From contig NW_021167080.1 of NCBI RefSeq assembly GCF_003711515.1, forward strand, positions 3,322,155 to 3,386,154: 64,000 bases of DNA, given 5' to 3'. The notes beneath the pieces were generated by a model. It searched no databases. It worked only from the letters and a program-made list of their open reading frames with translations, and had not been told where the DNA came from. Positions 35,890 through 47,400 of this stretch are shown here, piece by piece (positions within the stretch are counted from its first letter, which is position 1; the number at the start of each line of letters is the position of its first letter). Source of the stretch: Sodiomyces alkalinus F11. Its lineage: Eukaryota; Ascomycota; Sordariomycetes; Glomerellales; Plectosphaerellaceae. A program made the position numbers and the translations under genes.

Positions 35890-37470
35890 CTAATAAGCAG
35901 TACGCCCGAAGCAGAAGCTACTTCGCCTAAGGAAGAAAAAGTCACTTTATCTAAAGAAGAATTATCGTCTAAAGAATCCAGTTCCTCCGACGAAGAGAAA
36001 GGACCAGAACAAACTTAACAAGACGACGAAATAGCCAGCAATCACTCTTCCAATATATCGAATAATAATAACCGTACCACGAACGCTATAAGCACCGCGA
36101 CGCCTACTACTGCTACTAGAGGAAGTAACGACTTTTAGCAGATTCGCGATATAATCACTTAGCTTTAGGGGGAGAATACGACCCTAAGAGCTTAGCTAAA
36201 CTATCCTAGAATCGGGGCTAAGTATAGATACCCTATACCCCCTAAGTACGACAGGACTTAAGGATAGCTTTAGAGCTTTATTACTTAGCTTAAAGGCTAT
36301 CTCCTATTCTACTAGGATAGTATCCGTACGGAAGAAACTAAGGTACTCTATACCGCGGTACTCCTTATAGGAGATACGTATAAATAGTTCGAGTCTATCT
36401 ATAGAGACTACCTAGAGAATATAGGAATAGAGATCCTAAGGAAGCCCGGGATTACGGTAATCTTCGAGAACTTCGACGTATTCGTCGAGAGACTTAACGC
36501 TATCTTCGGCTAGCCCGATAAGGAAAAAGTCGCGGCCGAGCGGCTAAGCCAGTTATATTAGACTAAGTCCGCTACGGACTATACTATAAGGTTCTAGTAA
36601 ATCTCGTTAAAGCTTAGCTACCCGGATAAGCCCCTTATAGATCGGTACTACTAAGGACTTAAGGAAAAAGTAAAGGACGAACTATACCGATTAGACCGAC
36701 CTAAGACGTTTAGCGAATACACCGCGATAATAATTCGTATCGATAACCGGAACTATAAATAACGCTATTAGAAAAAGCATTAAATACGCGTTCCGTTCTA
36801 CACGGCTAATTCGAAGAAAAAATAGTTATACCCACGCTAGTTCGGAAACACCTTATATAGATACTATAGTAGACCTATAGAGCTCGATAATATTAACCGA
36901 TAGAGCGATAAGCAGGGTAAAAGGGATATAACGAAAGTTAAGTATTATAACTACGATAAGCTAGGTTACTACGCACACGACTATTATAAGCCTAAGAAAG
37001 AATAACCGTAACGATAAGCAAATACGATCGAGAAAAAAGGACCTAAGAAGGAAATTAACGCTATTAAACACCTAGAAATTTATAGGGACGAAATACTATA
37101 TATTAACCTCTATTAGGTAACCTGCTACGAGGACTATTATCTAGTATACTAATTAGGGAAAGACGGAGCTAGGTATTACCCTAAGAGACCCTAGAAGATA
37201 CTCGCTATAGTATCTAGTAACGAGTACGATAACGACTATAGCCTTAAGATCCCCGACTAGGATAAGGATGAACTAGCTTTATAAACTATCGCAGAAATCC
37301 TTTAAAAATACGGATAGACGAAAGGAGAAGCTAAGAGATAGAAGCAGATCTTAGAAATCCAGGAGGGAGAAGATCGTGCCCGAAAAAGAATCGCTAAGCT
37401 CGAAGAGCAAGATTAGGAAACGGAGTCCGACGGAATCCCGGATAATAACACAAACTTCCAGTATTAACCC
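35890..37470 (+). pseudogene. Gypsy-2 gag (RIPped)
   Basis: Acidic Ser/Glu-rich N-terminus (SKEELSSKESSSSDEEKG near 35,945-36,005), then a retrotransposon gag domain at about 36,200-36,760 with QLQSFITQLKGYLLFYQDSI and PLIDRYYQGLKEKVKDELY. The zinc knuckle near 36,945-36,995 now reads YYNYDKLGYYAHDYYKPK: all expected Cys are Tyr (TGC/TGT to TAC/TAT). Gag forms the particle and binds RNA in the family; this copy cannot. Confidence 0.82.
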
Positions 37471-37959
37471 ATAGAAGTAGCCGACCTAGTCGAGGAGGAA
37501 GCTATCCAGCTACGGATACTCGACTAGCTCGCGGAAGAACCACTAGGATAAACCCACTAAGTCCGTTTTACTAAACCGGACCTTAGCGAAGCCTACTATA
37601 TAGTACCGATAAATACTAGCAGGGGATAGTAATAAGCTACGCGTTAGCGACCTTACCACGCTTAGGAGGACTAAGACACTCTTACCGACCGGGCAGTAAG
37701 CCTATAAGGATCGGATAATCGACTATCTAGGTATAATTACTATAAGCACCGGTTAGACGAATATAACACTACTAGCTACGTAACACACGCTTCTAAGAAA
37801 ATCCGATAACTAGGATAAGACTAAGAAGCTTAGGAATTACGCTTCTAGGCCCTCGACGAACGCCTACGACGGATAGAATAACTTTTAATCCAGTACGGGT
37901 TCTTAGATAGGGAAATATCCCTCGAACACCGAGCTAAATAGGCAAAAAACTAGGAGTAT

Positions 37960-40900
37960 ACTATTACTAGGAGTATATAAGAGGCACTCGATAGATATAC
38001 TCTATAACACGTAGCAGTATAGGGTATTATTATATTAGAATACGACTTAATAAATACGAGATAAACGCACTATTAGATATAGGCGTAGCAGGAAACTTTA
38101 TCTTACTAGTAGCCGTGAGAAAGTTCTTTATTCCCTGGGTTAGAAAACACCTAGAAGAGGAGTATAAGATTACTCCGTATACGGGAAAAAACCAGTCCCA
38201 CGAAGAAGTTATTATCAACTAGGAGACTATACACCTTTAGGTTAAAATCCAGAATAAGACTAGAATAATAAAGTTCGATATATACGATATAGGTTATAAG
38301 GACGTTATCCTTAGTAAACTATAGTCTAATAAATAGAATCCCGATATAGACTAAAAGCTTAGCTAGCTCTGGTGGAGATTAGAGAGTAAGCAGGAGACTA
38401 TAAAGGAAACCTTACCCGATCCCGATATCCGTCGAAAATAGTAGAAAGACTTACCGACGAAGGAGCCTTAGGGAGACTTAGATAGCCGCCAGAAGTCAGG
38501 GACTAAGGCGAAGGAAGTACGAAAGACTTTAAGATAGCAGCGACGGCATAACCACCGACACGTAACTAATATTATTAAAGGAATCTATTAGATCGTCTAA
38601 GCAGAAAAAGGACTAATAATAAGCGATTATAATAGACTCGCTAAGGTATTACCAGAATACCGTAAATACAGAAAGCTATTTACTAAAAATCTAGAGACCG
38701 GATTACCGAAATACCGATACTATAATTATAAGATACCCCTAAAGGAAAGGATATACCTAAAATTCTTTCTAATTTACGGGCTAAACTAGAAAGAATTAGA
38801 TACCTTAGAAGAATATCTCGAAGAGATACTAGTAAAAGGCTATATCAGAGTATCCTAATCACCGGCAGGATACCCGATCCTGTTTATACTAAAGAAAAAC
38901 GGCAAACTACGACTATATATCGATTATCGATAACTTAATAATATAACTATTAAGAACCGCTACCTATTACCTTTTATCTCGGAGATATAAGATTAGCTAG
39001 TTAGAGCGTAATAGTTTACGGTACTCGACTTAAAAGGAGCCTATAACTTAATCAGGATTAAGGAAGGAGAAGAGTAAAAGATAGTATTTCGGATAAAGCG
39101 AGGATATTTTAAGTACCTCGTTATACCTTTTAGACTAATAAATACGCCGGTATTATTCTAAACACTTATTAACGATATTCTAAGGAAGTATCTAGACTAT
39201 TTCGTTATAGTATACCTGGATAATATCCTGATCTTCTCCAAGACACTCGAAGAATACCGATAATATGTTCACACGATCCTATAACTCCTATAAAACGCCG
39301 ACCTATTAGTCGAACCAGAAAAAGTTTAATTCTACACGTAAGAAGTTAACTTTTTAGGTTATACGATATAACCTAACGAGATCTATATAGATAAGGCGAA
39401 AGTCTAATACGTCTCTAAGTAACTATAACCCTAGAATATTCGTGATATTTAGTCCTTTCTCGGACTCGTAAACTACTATTAACGATTTATTAAGGACTAT
39501 AGTAAGATTATTATCCCCTTAACTAAAGTAACTGAAAAGGGACTTAACTTCGAATAGAATAAAAGAATAGAAGAAGCATTCTAAGCTCTTAAAGGAAGGG
39601 TTACCAGCGAACCTATCTTAGTAATGCTAGACCCTAATAAAGAATACGAACTCGAGATAGACGTATCCGACTAGGCTCTAGGAGTATAACTCGGATAGCG
39701 CGACGCAGAAGGAAGACTACACCCTATAGCCTTTATATCCAAGAAACTCAGTGGACCAGAACTTAACTATTAAATCCACGATAAAGAACTAATAGCTATT
39801 ATCGAAGCCCTTAAAGAATAGAGACCGTATCTGTTAGGGATAAGATACCCGGTATAAGTCTACACGGATTATAAGAACCTCGCGTAATTCACCACTACTA
39901 AGGTTCTTAATAAACGATAAATCCGATAGGCAGAATTCCTAGCCGAATTCAACTTCTATATCCAGTATATAAAAGGGAGCGAAAATAGTCGTGCAGACGT
40001 ACTTAGCCGACTAGGGACACCTAACGAATCACCTAAACCGTAAGCTATACTCTAATAGGAAGGAGAAGCTCTTACTCTAAAGGATAGAGAGGTAAATAGT
40101 ATTAATCGGATAACTAATACTATGTTTAAAGAAGTATACGCCTCGCCGATACATAGATATTAAGGAGTTTATAAAATATACCACTAATTACGATAATAAT
40201 ACGGCTATACAGGAACTAAAGAATAAGTCAGGGACTTCGTTCGTAACTACGATATTTGCCAGAAAGTAAAGAGTAGCCGATATAAACCTTACGGACTACT
40301 AAAGCCACTATTAGTAGTAGACGGACTATGGAAATCGATTATAATAGACTTCGTGATAGGATTTCTAGTATCCAAAGATCTAGTAACAGGAATCGCCTAT
40401 AATAGTATATTCGTGATCGTCGACCGATTCACGAAATACACTCTTTATATTCTATATATCAAAAACACTATAGCAGAAGAACTAGTAAGTATCTTTATCG
40501 ACCGCCTAATCAGGGATCACGGCGCACCGAATAAAATTATCACGGACAGAGATAAGCTCTTTACCAGTAACTTCTAGAAAGCAGTTATAAGCTAGCTAGG
40601 AACGAAATATAAGTATTCGATAGCGTTTTACCCTATAACGGACGGATAAACCGACATTATAAACCAAGTCCTAGAATAGTACCTACGATGCTATATAGGG
40701 TACGAATAAGATAATTAGGTATAATACCTACCACTTACATAGTTTATATATAATAGCTTGTTAAACGAGTTAATAAAGAAAACACTATTCGAAGTAAATT
40801 ACGGATATATACCGATAGTATTTAGAAAACCTTTAGAAGGACTAGACGCACTAAGAGCGATAAAAACAGTTAAAAGCATAAAAAAACTACACGAAGAACT

Positions 40901-41360
40901 ACGAACCGACCTAGAGATAGTCAGAACACGAATAAGTAGGTACGTAAATTAATCGAGGATTAAGGGACTAACCCTTTCGAGGGGGGACCGCGTCTACCTT
41001 ATCCGTAAGAATATCAGAACATAACGACCAAGCGATAAATTGGATTTCAAAAAATTAGGACCGTTTAAAATCCTAGAGAAAAAGTCAGATACGAACTATA
41101 TTCTATCACTACCTCCGATAATAAGGATATATAATAATTTCTATATTTCACTACTTAAACTAGCACCGAAAAACGTAAAAATAATATAAGACACGATTAT
41201 AGTCGATACTAGTAACGTGTATAAAGCAGAACGAATCCTCGACCACCGAGAGACGCTAGACGGCACCGAATATTTTATAAAATAGAAAAACTACGATCAC
41301 GGCGATAATATATAAGAACTAAAAGGTAACCTAATTAATTATAAGTAACTCCTAAAGCAG
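37960..41360 (+). pseudogene. Gypsy-2 pol: protease, RT, RNase H, integrase, chromodomain (RIPped)
   Basis: Protease near 38,070: ALLDIGVAGNFI (DTG to DIG by CpA-to-TpA). RT about 38,740-39,520: KLRLYIDYRQLNNITIKN, VLDLKGAYNLIRIKEG, catalytic box IVYLDNILIFS (YLDD with the second Asp now Asn). RNase H about 39,640-40,030: IAFISKKLSGPELNYQIHDK. Integrase: the open frame 40,353-40,577 holds IVDRFTKYTLYILYI and HGAPNKIITDRDKLF, followed by FYPITDGQTD near 40,632. A further open piece is at 40,758-40,952. The chromodomain is near 41,215-41,320 (KAERILDHRETLDGTEYFI). The last domain directs integration to heterochromatin in chromoviruses. Confidence 0.88.
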
Positions 41361-41379
41361 TACCGACAGAATACTATCA

Positions 41380-42000
41380 GGACCTAGAACTAGACGCCGC
41401 GGTCTATATAAAATTAATATCCGAAAATTCACCTATATCCTACGCTATTACCTAATTCCAATTAATTATATTAACAGCACCAGTAGCTTATACAGTAGCC
41501 ACCGCCTCTAACTCGACCCGATAGGCCTTTTCTTCCTCCTTCTCCACCTTCTCGAGCTCCTCTATATCGGTAAGGTCCTTACGAACTATTTCTACCCCCT
41601 TTTTCCGTAGTAAGCGACGAGTTCGGCGAAGGCAGGATAAGCGGGCGAGCGCCTCGTGGAGTATCTCCTCGGTCCGCTCCTCCTCTTATTCGAGGCGTTT
41701 TAGCTCCTCGTTTATACGACCCGCTAGGAAGATAAGGGGGTAAGTAAATTAAGACTAAGCGGGAAGGCGAGGGCAGGAGCGTACTAGAAGATATTAGGAT
41801 TCTAGCACTATTACAGGAATAACCTAAGCGGAAACACGCGTAACAGCGAGCGATATCGTCCAGAACAAAGCACGGTACGTTCTTAAAGGCATAACGGGTA
41901 CAGGGGACGACCTCGTAGCCTTAATCAGCGATAAAGGCGGAAACGGTTAATCGGTTTTCGGCGGAATAAGATTTAGGACAAGATAACTTCTAGATATAGT
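41380..42000 (-). pseudogene. Gypsy-2 antisense ORF: Cys cluster plus coiled coil
   Basis: Minus-strand reading, convergent with pol. The N-terminal piece (about 41,940-41,800) is Cys-rich: YEVVPCTRYAFKNVPCFVLD followed by DIARCYACFRLGYSCN, i.e. a PCxRC / C / CxxC / C spacing with some Cys now Tyr. After a frame change, possibly an intron, comes a charged helical part (41,730-41,500): LAGRINEELKRLE, EERTEEILHEALARLSCLRR, VEIVRKDLTDIEELEKVEKE. It ends at a TGA near 41,383 after NIINWNQVIAQDIGEFSDIN. Such Cys-cluster/coiled-coil proteins recur as hypotheticals in fungi; function unknown. Confidence 0.58.
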
Positions 42001-42110
42001 CGGATATAATAGTTAGTAATAAAGAAAAAGAAAAACCTAAAGAACACTAACTAAGGAAAAGCGACCTACTTATACGACCGCTAGGATAGCGCTTAGAAGG
42101 AGGGAGGTAA

Positions 42111-42646
42111 TATTACGGCCGGCCGCCTAATATAGACTAACCCTATAGGTATACTAGTATATATCCCACGGGACGGCCCTAGACGGGGAATAGTATAGGG
42201 TGACTCGGGGAGTCACGTGCTAAGTCACGTATCACCAGGTATAGAGGTACTTAGTATACTATCCGGGACGGACCGGGGTCGATTACTCCGACGAAATAAC
42301 TAATAAGTAATCGGTCACGATAGAATCACCTAGGTATAGCGACCACGCAAGGAATAGTCACTACGGGTAAGGAGGCACTATCACTATATAAACCAGAGTA
42401 TCCTAGGTCTTACTTCTATTAGAGAATAAGACATCGATTAATCTAAGTCTTTACCTAGACTATTAGTCTACGCCTAACTCTACCTTATAAAGAAGACGCC
42501 TAGTCTTTACGACGTAACTACGACTAGACACTACGAACGATAGTTACTACTCTTTAGTTAATATCCTCTTCTTATTTTAAACTAAAACCTCGACGCCAGT
42601 CCCCTATCGTCCGCTATACTATAGAGGACCGGAAGTCGTCGTAACA
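42111..42646 (+). repeat. Gypsy-2 3' LTR
   Basis: 536 bp, same length as the 5' LTR with no indel seen. Differences are transitions such as CATAGC/TATAGC. Confidence 0.92.
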
Positions 42647-42651
42647 TATGC

Positions 42652-43760
42652 CGACACGCCGATAACGGTCGGCGTACGAATAAATACCACTACTACTCTA
42701 AGTATAACAGCCTTAAATACCGCGTGGCAAGTTATATATCTTTATTATTATCCCTATAGCCCCCTCCTTTATAGACTACCCCGTGGTCCCGTTAGTCTAA
42801 CACGTGTGATAGCTTCCTATCACCGGTAAGAACGCTATCGAGCAGCTATAAAAGGTTTTAGTTATCGCTATCGATAAAGGTAGCCTAAATAAGAGTCGCC
42901 GCGTAAGTATTACTATATCCCTTTATTAACCCTATATAGTACCCTTACTAATCCTTTATAGTACTAGGCTATAGCAGTTCGATACCAGGTTATCCTTAGG
43001 GAGGCTCTAGGTTAAGCGACGCTAAAGGTTAACCGGTCGTCTACCGAGGAAGCTATAGCTACTCGGCGTTAAGCTAAGAAAGTTACCGACGCCCGTTAGA
43101 AAACGGCGGAAGATATCCACGAGAGGCTCGATAGTATAGAGTCGATCCTTAAGTAATTCGTCGGGCTATAGCAGCAGCGTCTAGCCGTCGAGCAGAAACG
43201 CCTCGATATTAAATAATAACGCCTTACGTTGCACGAGCGCGACCTCGCGGCCTAGGAGCGGACGGCTACTGCTTTCGAGTAGATAGCTGCTCTTAACCTA
43301 GCCTAGGCTTAGGCCTAGGAAGACCTGCCTACACCCTTAGGGCCTGCCTTAGCCCCCGCGGGGGTTAGCTTTATAGGCGACGATATATTTAGTGATAGTG
43401 GCTCTACGCAACCTTAAGGCTTCGTACCGTAAAGTCCCTAGGGTCCCCCGGATCCTTATAAAGTGCCCGACGACGACGATATAGTGCCGGCCTTATTAGT
43501 GAAGAAGGGGAAGAAGGCTTTAACGCCCTCGACTCCTTTATCAGGGAAGAAGAAGAAGAAGCAGAAGGTGAAAACGCCTCTATCTCTTCGGCCTTCGATA
43601 CTATCCGCGGGTAGTAGGTAAAAGGGGGGAATAGCGGCTACTACTACAGGGCAGAGCCAGGTATATATAGAGGATAATAGTAACGAGGTGGCTAGGCGGG
43701 AGCCTACCCCTTTAGACGATAAGTTAGTAGGGTTTAAGGACGTTTTTTTAGGGGCGTAAT
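42652..43760 (+). pseudogene. Gypsy-1 copy B antisense ORF, 3' part: coiled-coil protein
   Basis: It resumes with CRHADNGRRTNKYHYYSKYN (42,649-42,710; Tyr may replace Cys), then a second frame gives a long coiled coil: IHERLDSIESILKQFVGL near 43,120, QQQRLAVEQKRLDIKQQRL near 43,165, HERDLAAQERTATAFEQIAA near 43,230. An acidic/Pro-rich linker (PDDDDIVPALLVKKGKKA) and a Lys-rich stretch (SGKKKKKQKVKTPL) follow, ending near 43,820. The frame change between the two halves may be an intron or an indel. The same ORF is present in copy A. No enzymatic motif seen. Confidence 0.62.
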
Positions 43761-44429
43761 AGGACGGTATATATAGAGGAAACGGTAATTTTATTTTCCA
43801 GGTTTTTTACTAGCCTTCGGGTTAGGTTTTTTTCCTTTTGTTTTTTAACTAGCTTTAGGGTATTCCCATCGCAACCCTAATAGTCCTAACTATAATACAG
43901 TGTGATATATCGTCTTAATTATAATATTCGTAAAGGGGAGGGGTAAAGCGTAAGGAGTAGGGATTATGCCCCGGTTAGTATATTCGCAGGTCCTGATTAA
44001 TATAGGTAGATATATAGACAGGGGCGTAAGGGGCTATTAGCGTCTAATAAAGAAAAACAGAGATTAAGAGCAGAACGCTTAAAAGAAGAATAGAGATCGA
44101 GAATAAAACGCTCTAAAGGAAGAAAATAGTCACCGATTAAGTACGCCCGTGTGGTTCCCTCCTAGGTTAAAGGGGGTTCCCTGCCTAAGAATTTATCTCC
44201 ACGGCCTACTAAAGGGTTTTCTAGGTTAATATAGACGATATGGGGATAGTATATAAACCTAGTTAGTTCCTAGTAAGTCTCGTTATCCGTAAGGAGGGAA
44301 AAACGTCCTTACGTCGTGTTTATTAGGGGAATAGTGTACGAACCCGTTTAGTTCCTAGTAGGAATATTATAGGAACCTATATAGTCCCCTATTAGCCTCG
44401 CTTTAAAGTAGGCGTCGACGAGTTCGTCG

Positions 44430-47400
44430 GGGATATTCCGTTTTAGCTCCTAGGTATTCTCCTTATCGCTATACCCTGCCTATTTAATAAGGTATTAACG
44501 TCGCTTACCCTGATATCGGTAGGTAAGGATAGCTTCGACCTTATACTTATCCGAGTCCGGTTCGACGTCGACTACGGGTAGCTCCGGCTATAACCTATCA
44601 CGGGACCTCTATAGTTCTAGCAGGGAAACCGGGAACACGTTATAGATCCTTATACCTTTTAGCAGTGCCAGCTAGTAAGCCAGGCTATACGTGCCGACGA
44701 TCTTAGTCACCTTATAGGGGCCGATAAACTTATCGCTGAGCTTTTTCGACGGTCTCTTCTACCGGATATTCTTCGTGGATAGCAGGATATACTCGTCGAC
44801 CTTAAAAGAACGCTAGGTATGTCCGTTATTATAATACCGTTCATAGGAGGCCTGCGCCCTCTTAATAAGGTTCGAGATAGACCGGCGCTAGGCTATAAGG
44901 TGCTCCGCGCGATACTCTGCTTCCGCTACGCGAACCTCGCCTGCCCTCGGGAGCTATACTTCGTTAGGGCCTTAAGGGTTATAACCTATTAACGTATCGG
45001 CGGGGGTATAACATATCGCAGAATACCACGCTATATTATAGGTGAATTCTGCTAACGGTAGTCGGTTAATCTAGTTATCCTATTCCTCTAAGCAGAACAC
45101 ACGCAGGTAATACTCGAGGTTCTGATTCTGCCGCTCCGTTTATCTATCTGTCTACGGGTGCCACGCTATAGATAGGCGACGTGCGGTGCCGAGGCACTAA
45201 TATAAGGTTACCCAAAAACGACTTATAAATAACAAGCCTTGGTCCGAGATAATACCGTTAGGTAGGCCGAAAATACAGAAGACGTGATACCATAGCGACT
45301 TAGCAAGTCCTTCTACTATTAGGCTACTGCTTAAGGGGATATAAATCGAGTACCTTATTAGGTGGCACACTACTATAAGGATAGTATCCCGCTTCCTATC
45401 CACAGCCGCGCTATAAACCGGCGGTAGGCCCGTGATAAAGTTAATAGATATCTCTATAAAGGGGCGCTAAAGCACTAGAAGACTCGCTAGTTCGCTATAC
45501 GGCTTATAGTGCCGCGGCTTAGTACGCTAACAGATAGTATAGGTAGGCACGAACTGCCGGATATCCCTAGGCAAATACTCCTAAAAGTAAAAGTCCGAAA
45601 TCCTCTTAATAGTCCTTATAACCCTATAGTGACCCACGCTGGGTCTATTATAGAAACACTATAGGACCTTTTATCGGAGACCAGAGTAGTCTAGTATAAA
45701 AACGCGATTCTTAAAACGAAGGATACCACTACTCCTAGACTATTATCCGTACGTGGCATCGTCACCGTGGGCTTTACGCTACCTGGTGTAAAAAGGGTTA
45801 TCCGCTTACGCCTTTGCCACCTCTTTTAGTAAGGTGGGGGAATTAAGAGCGGGAACACGATCGGGGGTAGTACGGGAACCACGCTGGTTCCCGATAAGGC
45901 CTAAAATAAACTGCCTCGATATAGGCTTTAAAAAAAGATTATCCGCTTACGTCTTAACCACTAAAATAGGAGGGGCGGGTTCTAAAGAAAAGTTATCCGC
46001 TTACGTCTCGACTACTAAGGTAGGAGGAGCGGGAATAGAAACTAAGGCAGCACGGGAACCACGCTAGTTCCCGGTATAGCCTAATATAAAATACCTCGAA
46101 AAAGACTTTAAGATAGAAGAAGGATTATCCGCTTATATCTCCACCACCCTTTCCGGCAGGATAGGAGGAGCGGGAATAGAAGAAAGATCATCCGCTTACG
46201 TCTCGACCACTATAGTAGGAGGGGCGGGAAACACTAACTTAGGGGTAGTACGGGAACCCTGCTAGTTCCCGATATACCCTACTATAAAACGCTTCGAAAA
46301 GGACTTTACCGCCTTAGCCCGATTAGTAACTAGGGCGCGCTTACAGGGCGCGTGTTAGGGCTTCCTTAATAACCTATCCGCAGGGTTTAAATTCCCTAGG
46401 CGGTGCCGAATCTTAAAATTAAACGGGGCGAGCTCCTTAAGCCACCGTGCGTGCTATCCCTTAAGCTTCGGCTTATCTAATAGATACCGGTAGTTTAAAT
46501 AGTCTATTAGTACCACTATAAGACTCTAACTATAGACGATGTAGTGCCGCCACGTGCGAAAAGACTCGATAATAGCTATAAGCTTAGAATCGGGTATACT
46601 ATAATTAAGCTTAGCCCCGCGTAGCTTACGGGATATAAACGCTATAGGGCGCTATAAGCTATCCTCGAATTAGCTGATAATAGCGCTAAGGGTAAAAGCA
46701 GAAGTATCTGGCTTAATACGTATCGGCAGAGCAGGGTTAAAATACCGTAGGACTAGTGCCTTCTAAAATAGTAACTTTATTTCCTCGAACGCAGACTAGG
46801 CCTGCTAGGAAAGTATAAGGACCCTAGTATAGCCCCCTGTGAGGCCCCCTTTAAGATAGTCTATAAGAGGGGCGGCCACCTTAGAGTAGTGCTTAATAAA
46901 ACGTCTGTAAAAACCCGTGAAGCCTAGGAAGACCTATATCTTCTTAACACTATTAGAGAGTTCCTAATCGCGGATAGCTTTAACGCGGGATAAGTCTATA
47001 CGTACCCTATCTAGACTATAGATAAAACTAAGGAACTCTATATCTCTAGTCTTAAATTCGCACTTATCGGGGTTAGTATACAGGGACTACTGCCTAAGCC
47101 TTATAAGGACCTCGCGGACGTGCACGCGGTGGGTGGCTAGGTCTTTGCTATAGATAAGAATATTATCCAGATAGACTATATAGACTGTGTCGATAAGACG
47201 CGTTAGCGCCTGGTTAATATACTGCTAGAAGCTTACGGGCGCGTTAGTTAGCCCGAATAGCATAACGAGATACTCGTAGTAGCCGTATTTTATACGGAAC
47301 GCTATCTTCCACTCGTCCCCAGCTCGTATATAGAGCCGATAGTATATATCCTTAAGATCCAGCTTAGTATAGTACTACGCCGATAATAACCGATCTAGGA

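Larger units (their letters stand above)
35317..42646 (+). mobile_element. Gypsy-2, complete chromovirus nested in Gypsy-1 copy B
   Basis: 7,330 bp with LTRs of exactly 536 bp (35,317-35,852 and 42,111-42,646). The ends are TATTACGG...GTAATA and TATTACGG...GTAACA, so TGTTAC...GTAACA before RIP. The target duplication is CATGC (35,312-35,316) and TATGC (42,647-42,651), differing by one CpA-to-TpA change. Inner order: gag, protease, RT, RNase H, integrase, chromodomain on +, then an antisense ORF on - before a purine-rich tract (GAAGGAGGGAGG, 42,096-42,107) and the 3' LTR. Dead, with Gln-to-stop changes, but with some open integrase segments. Confidence 0.93.
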
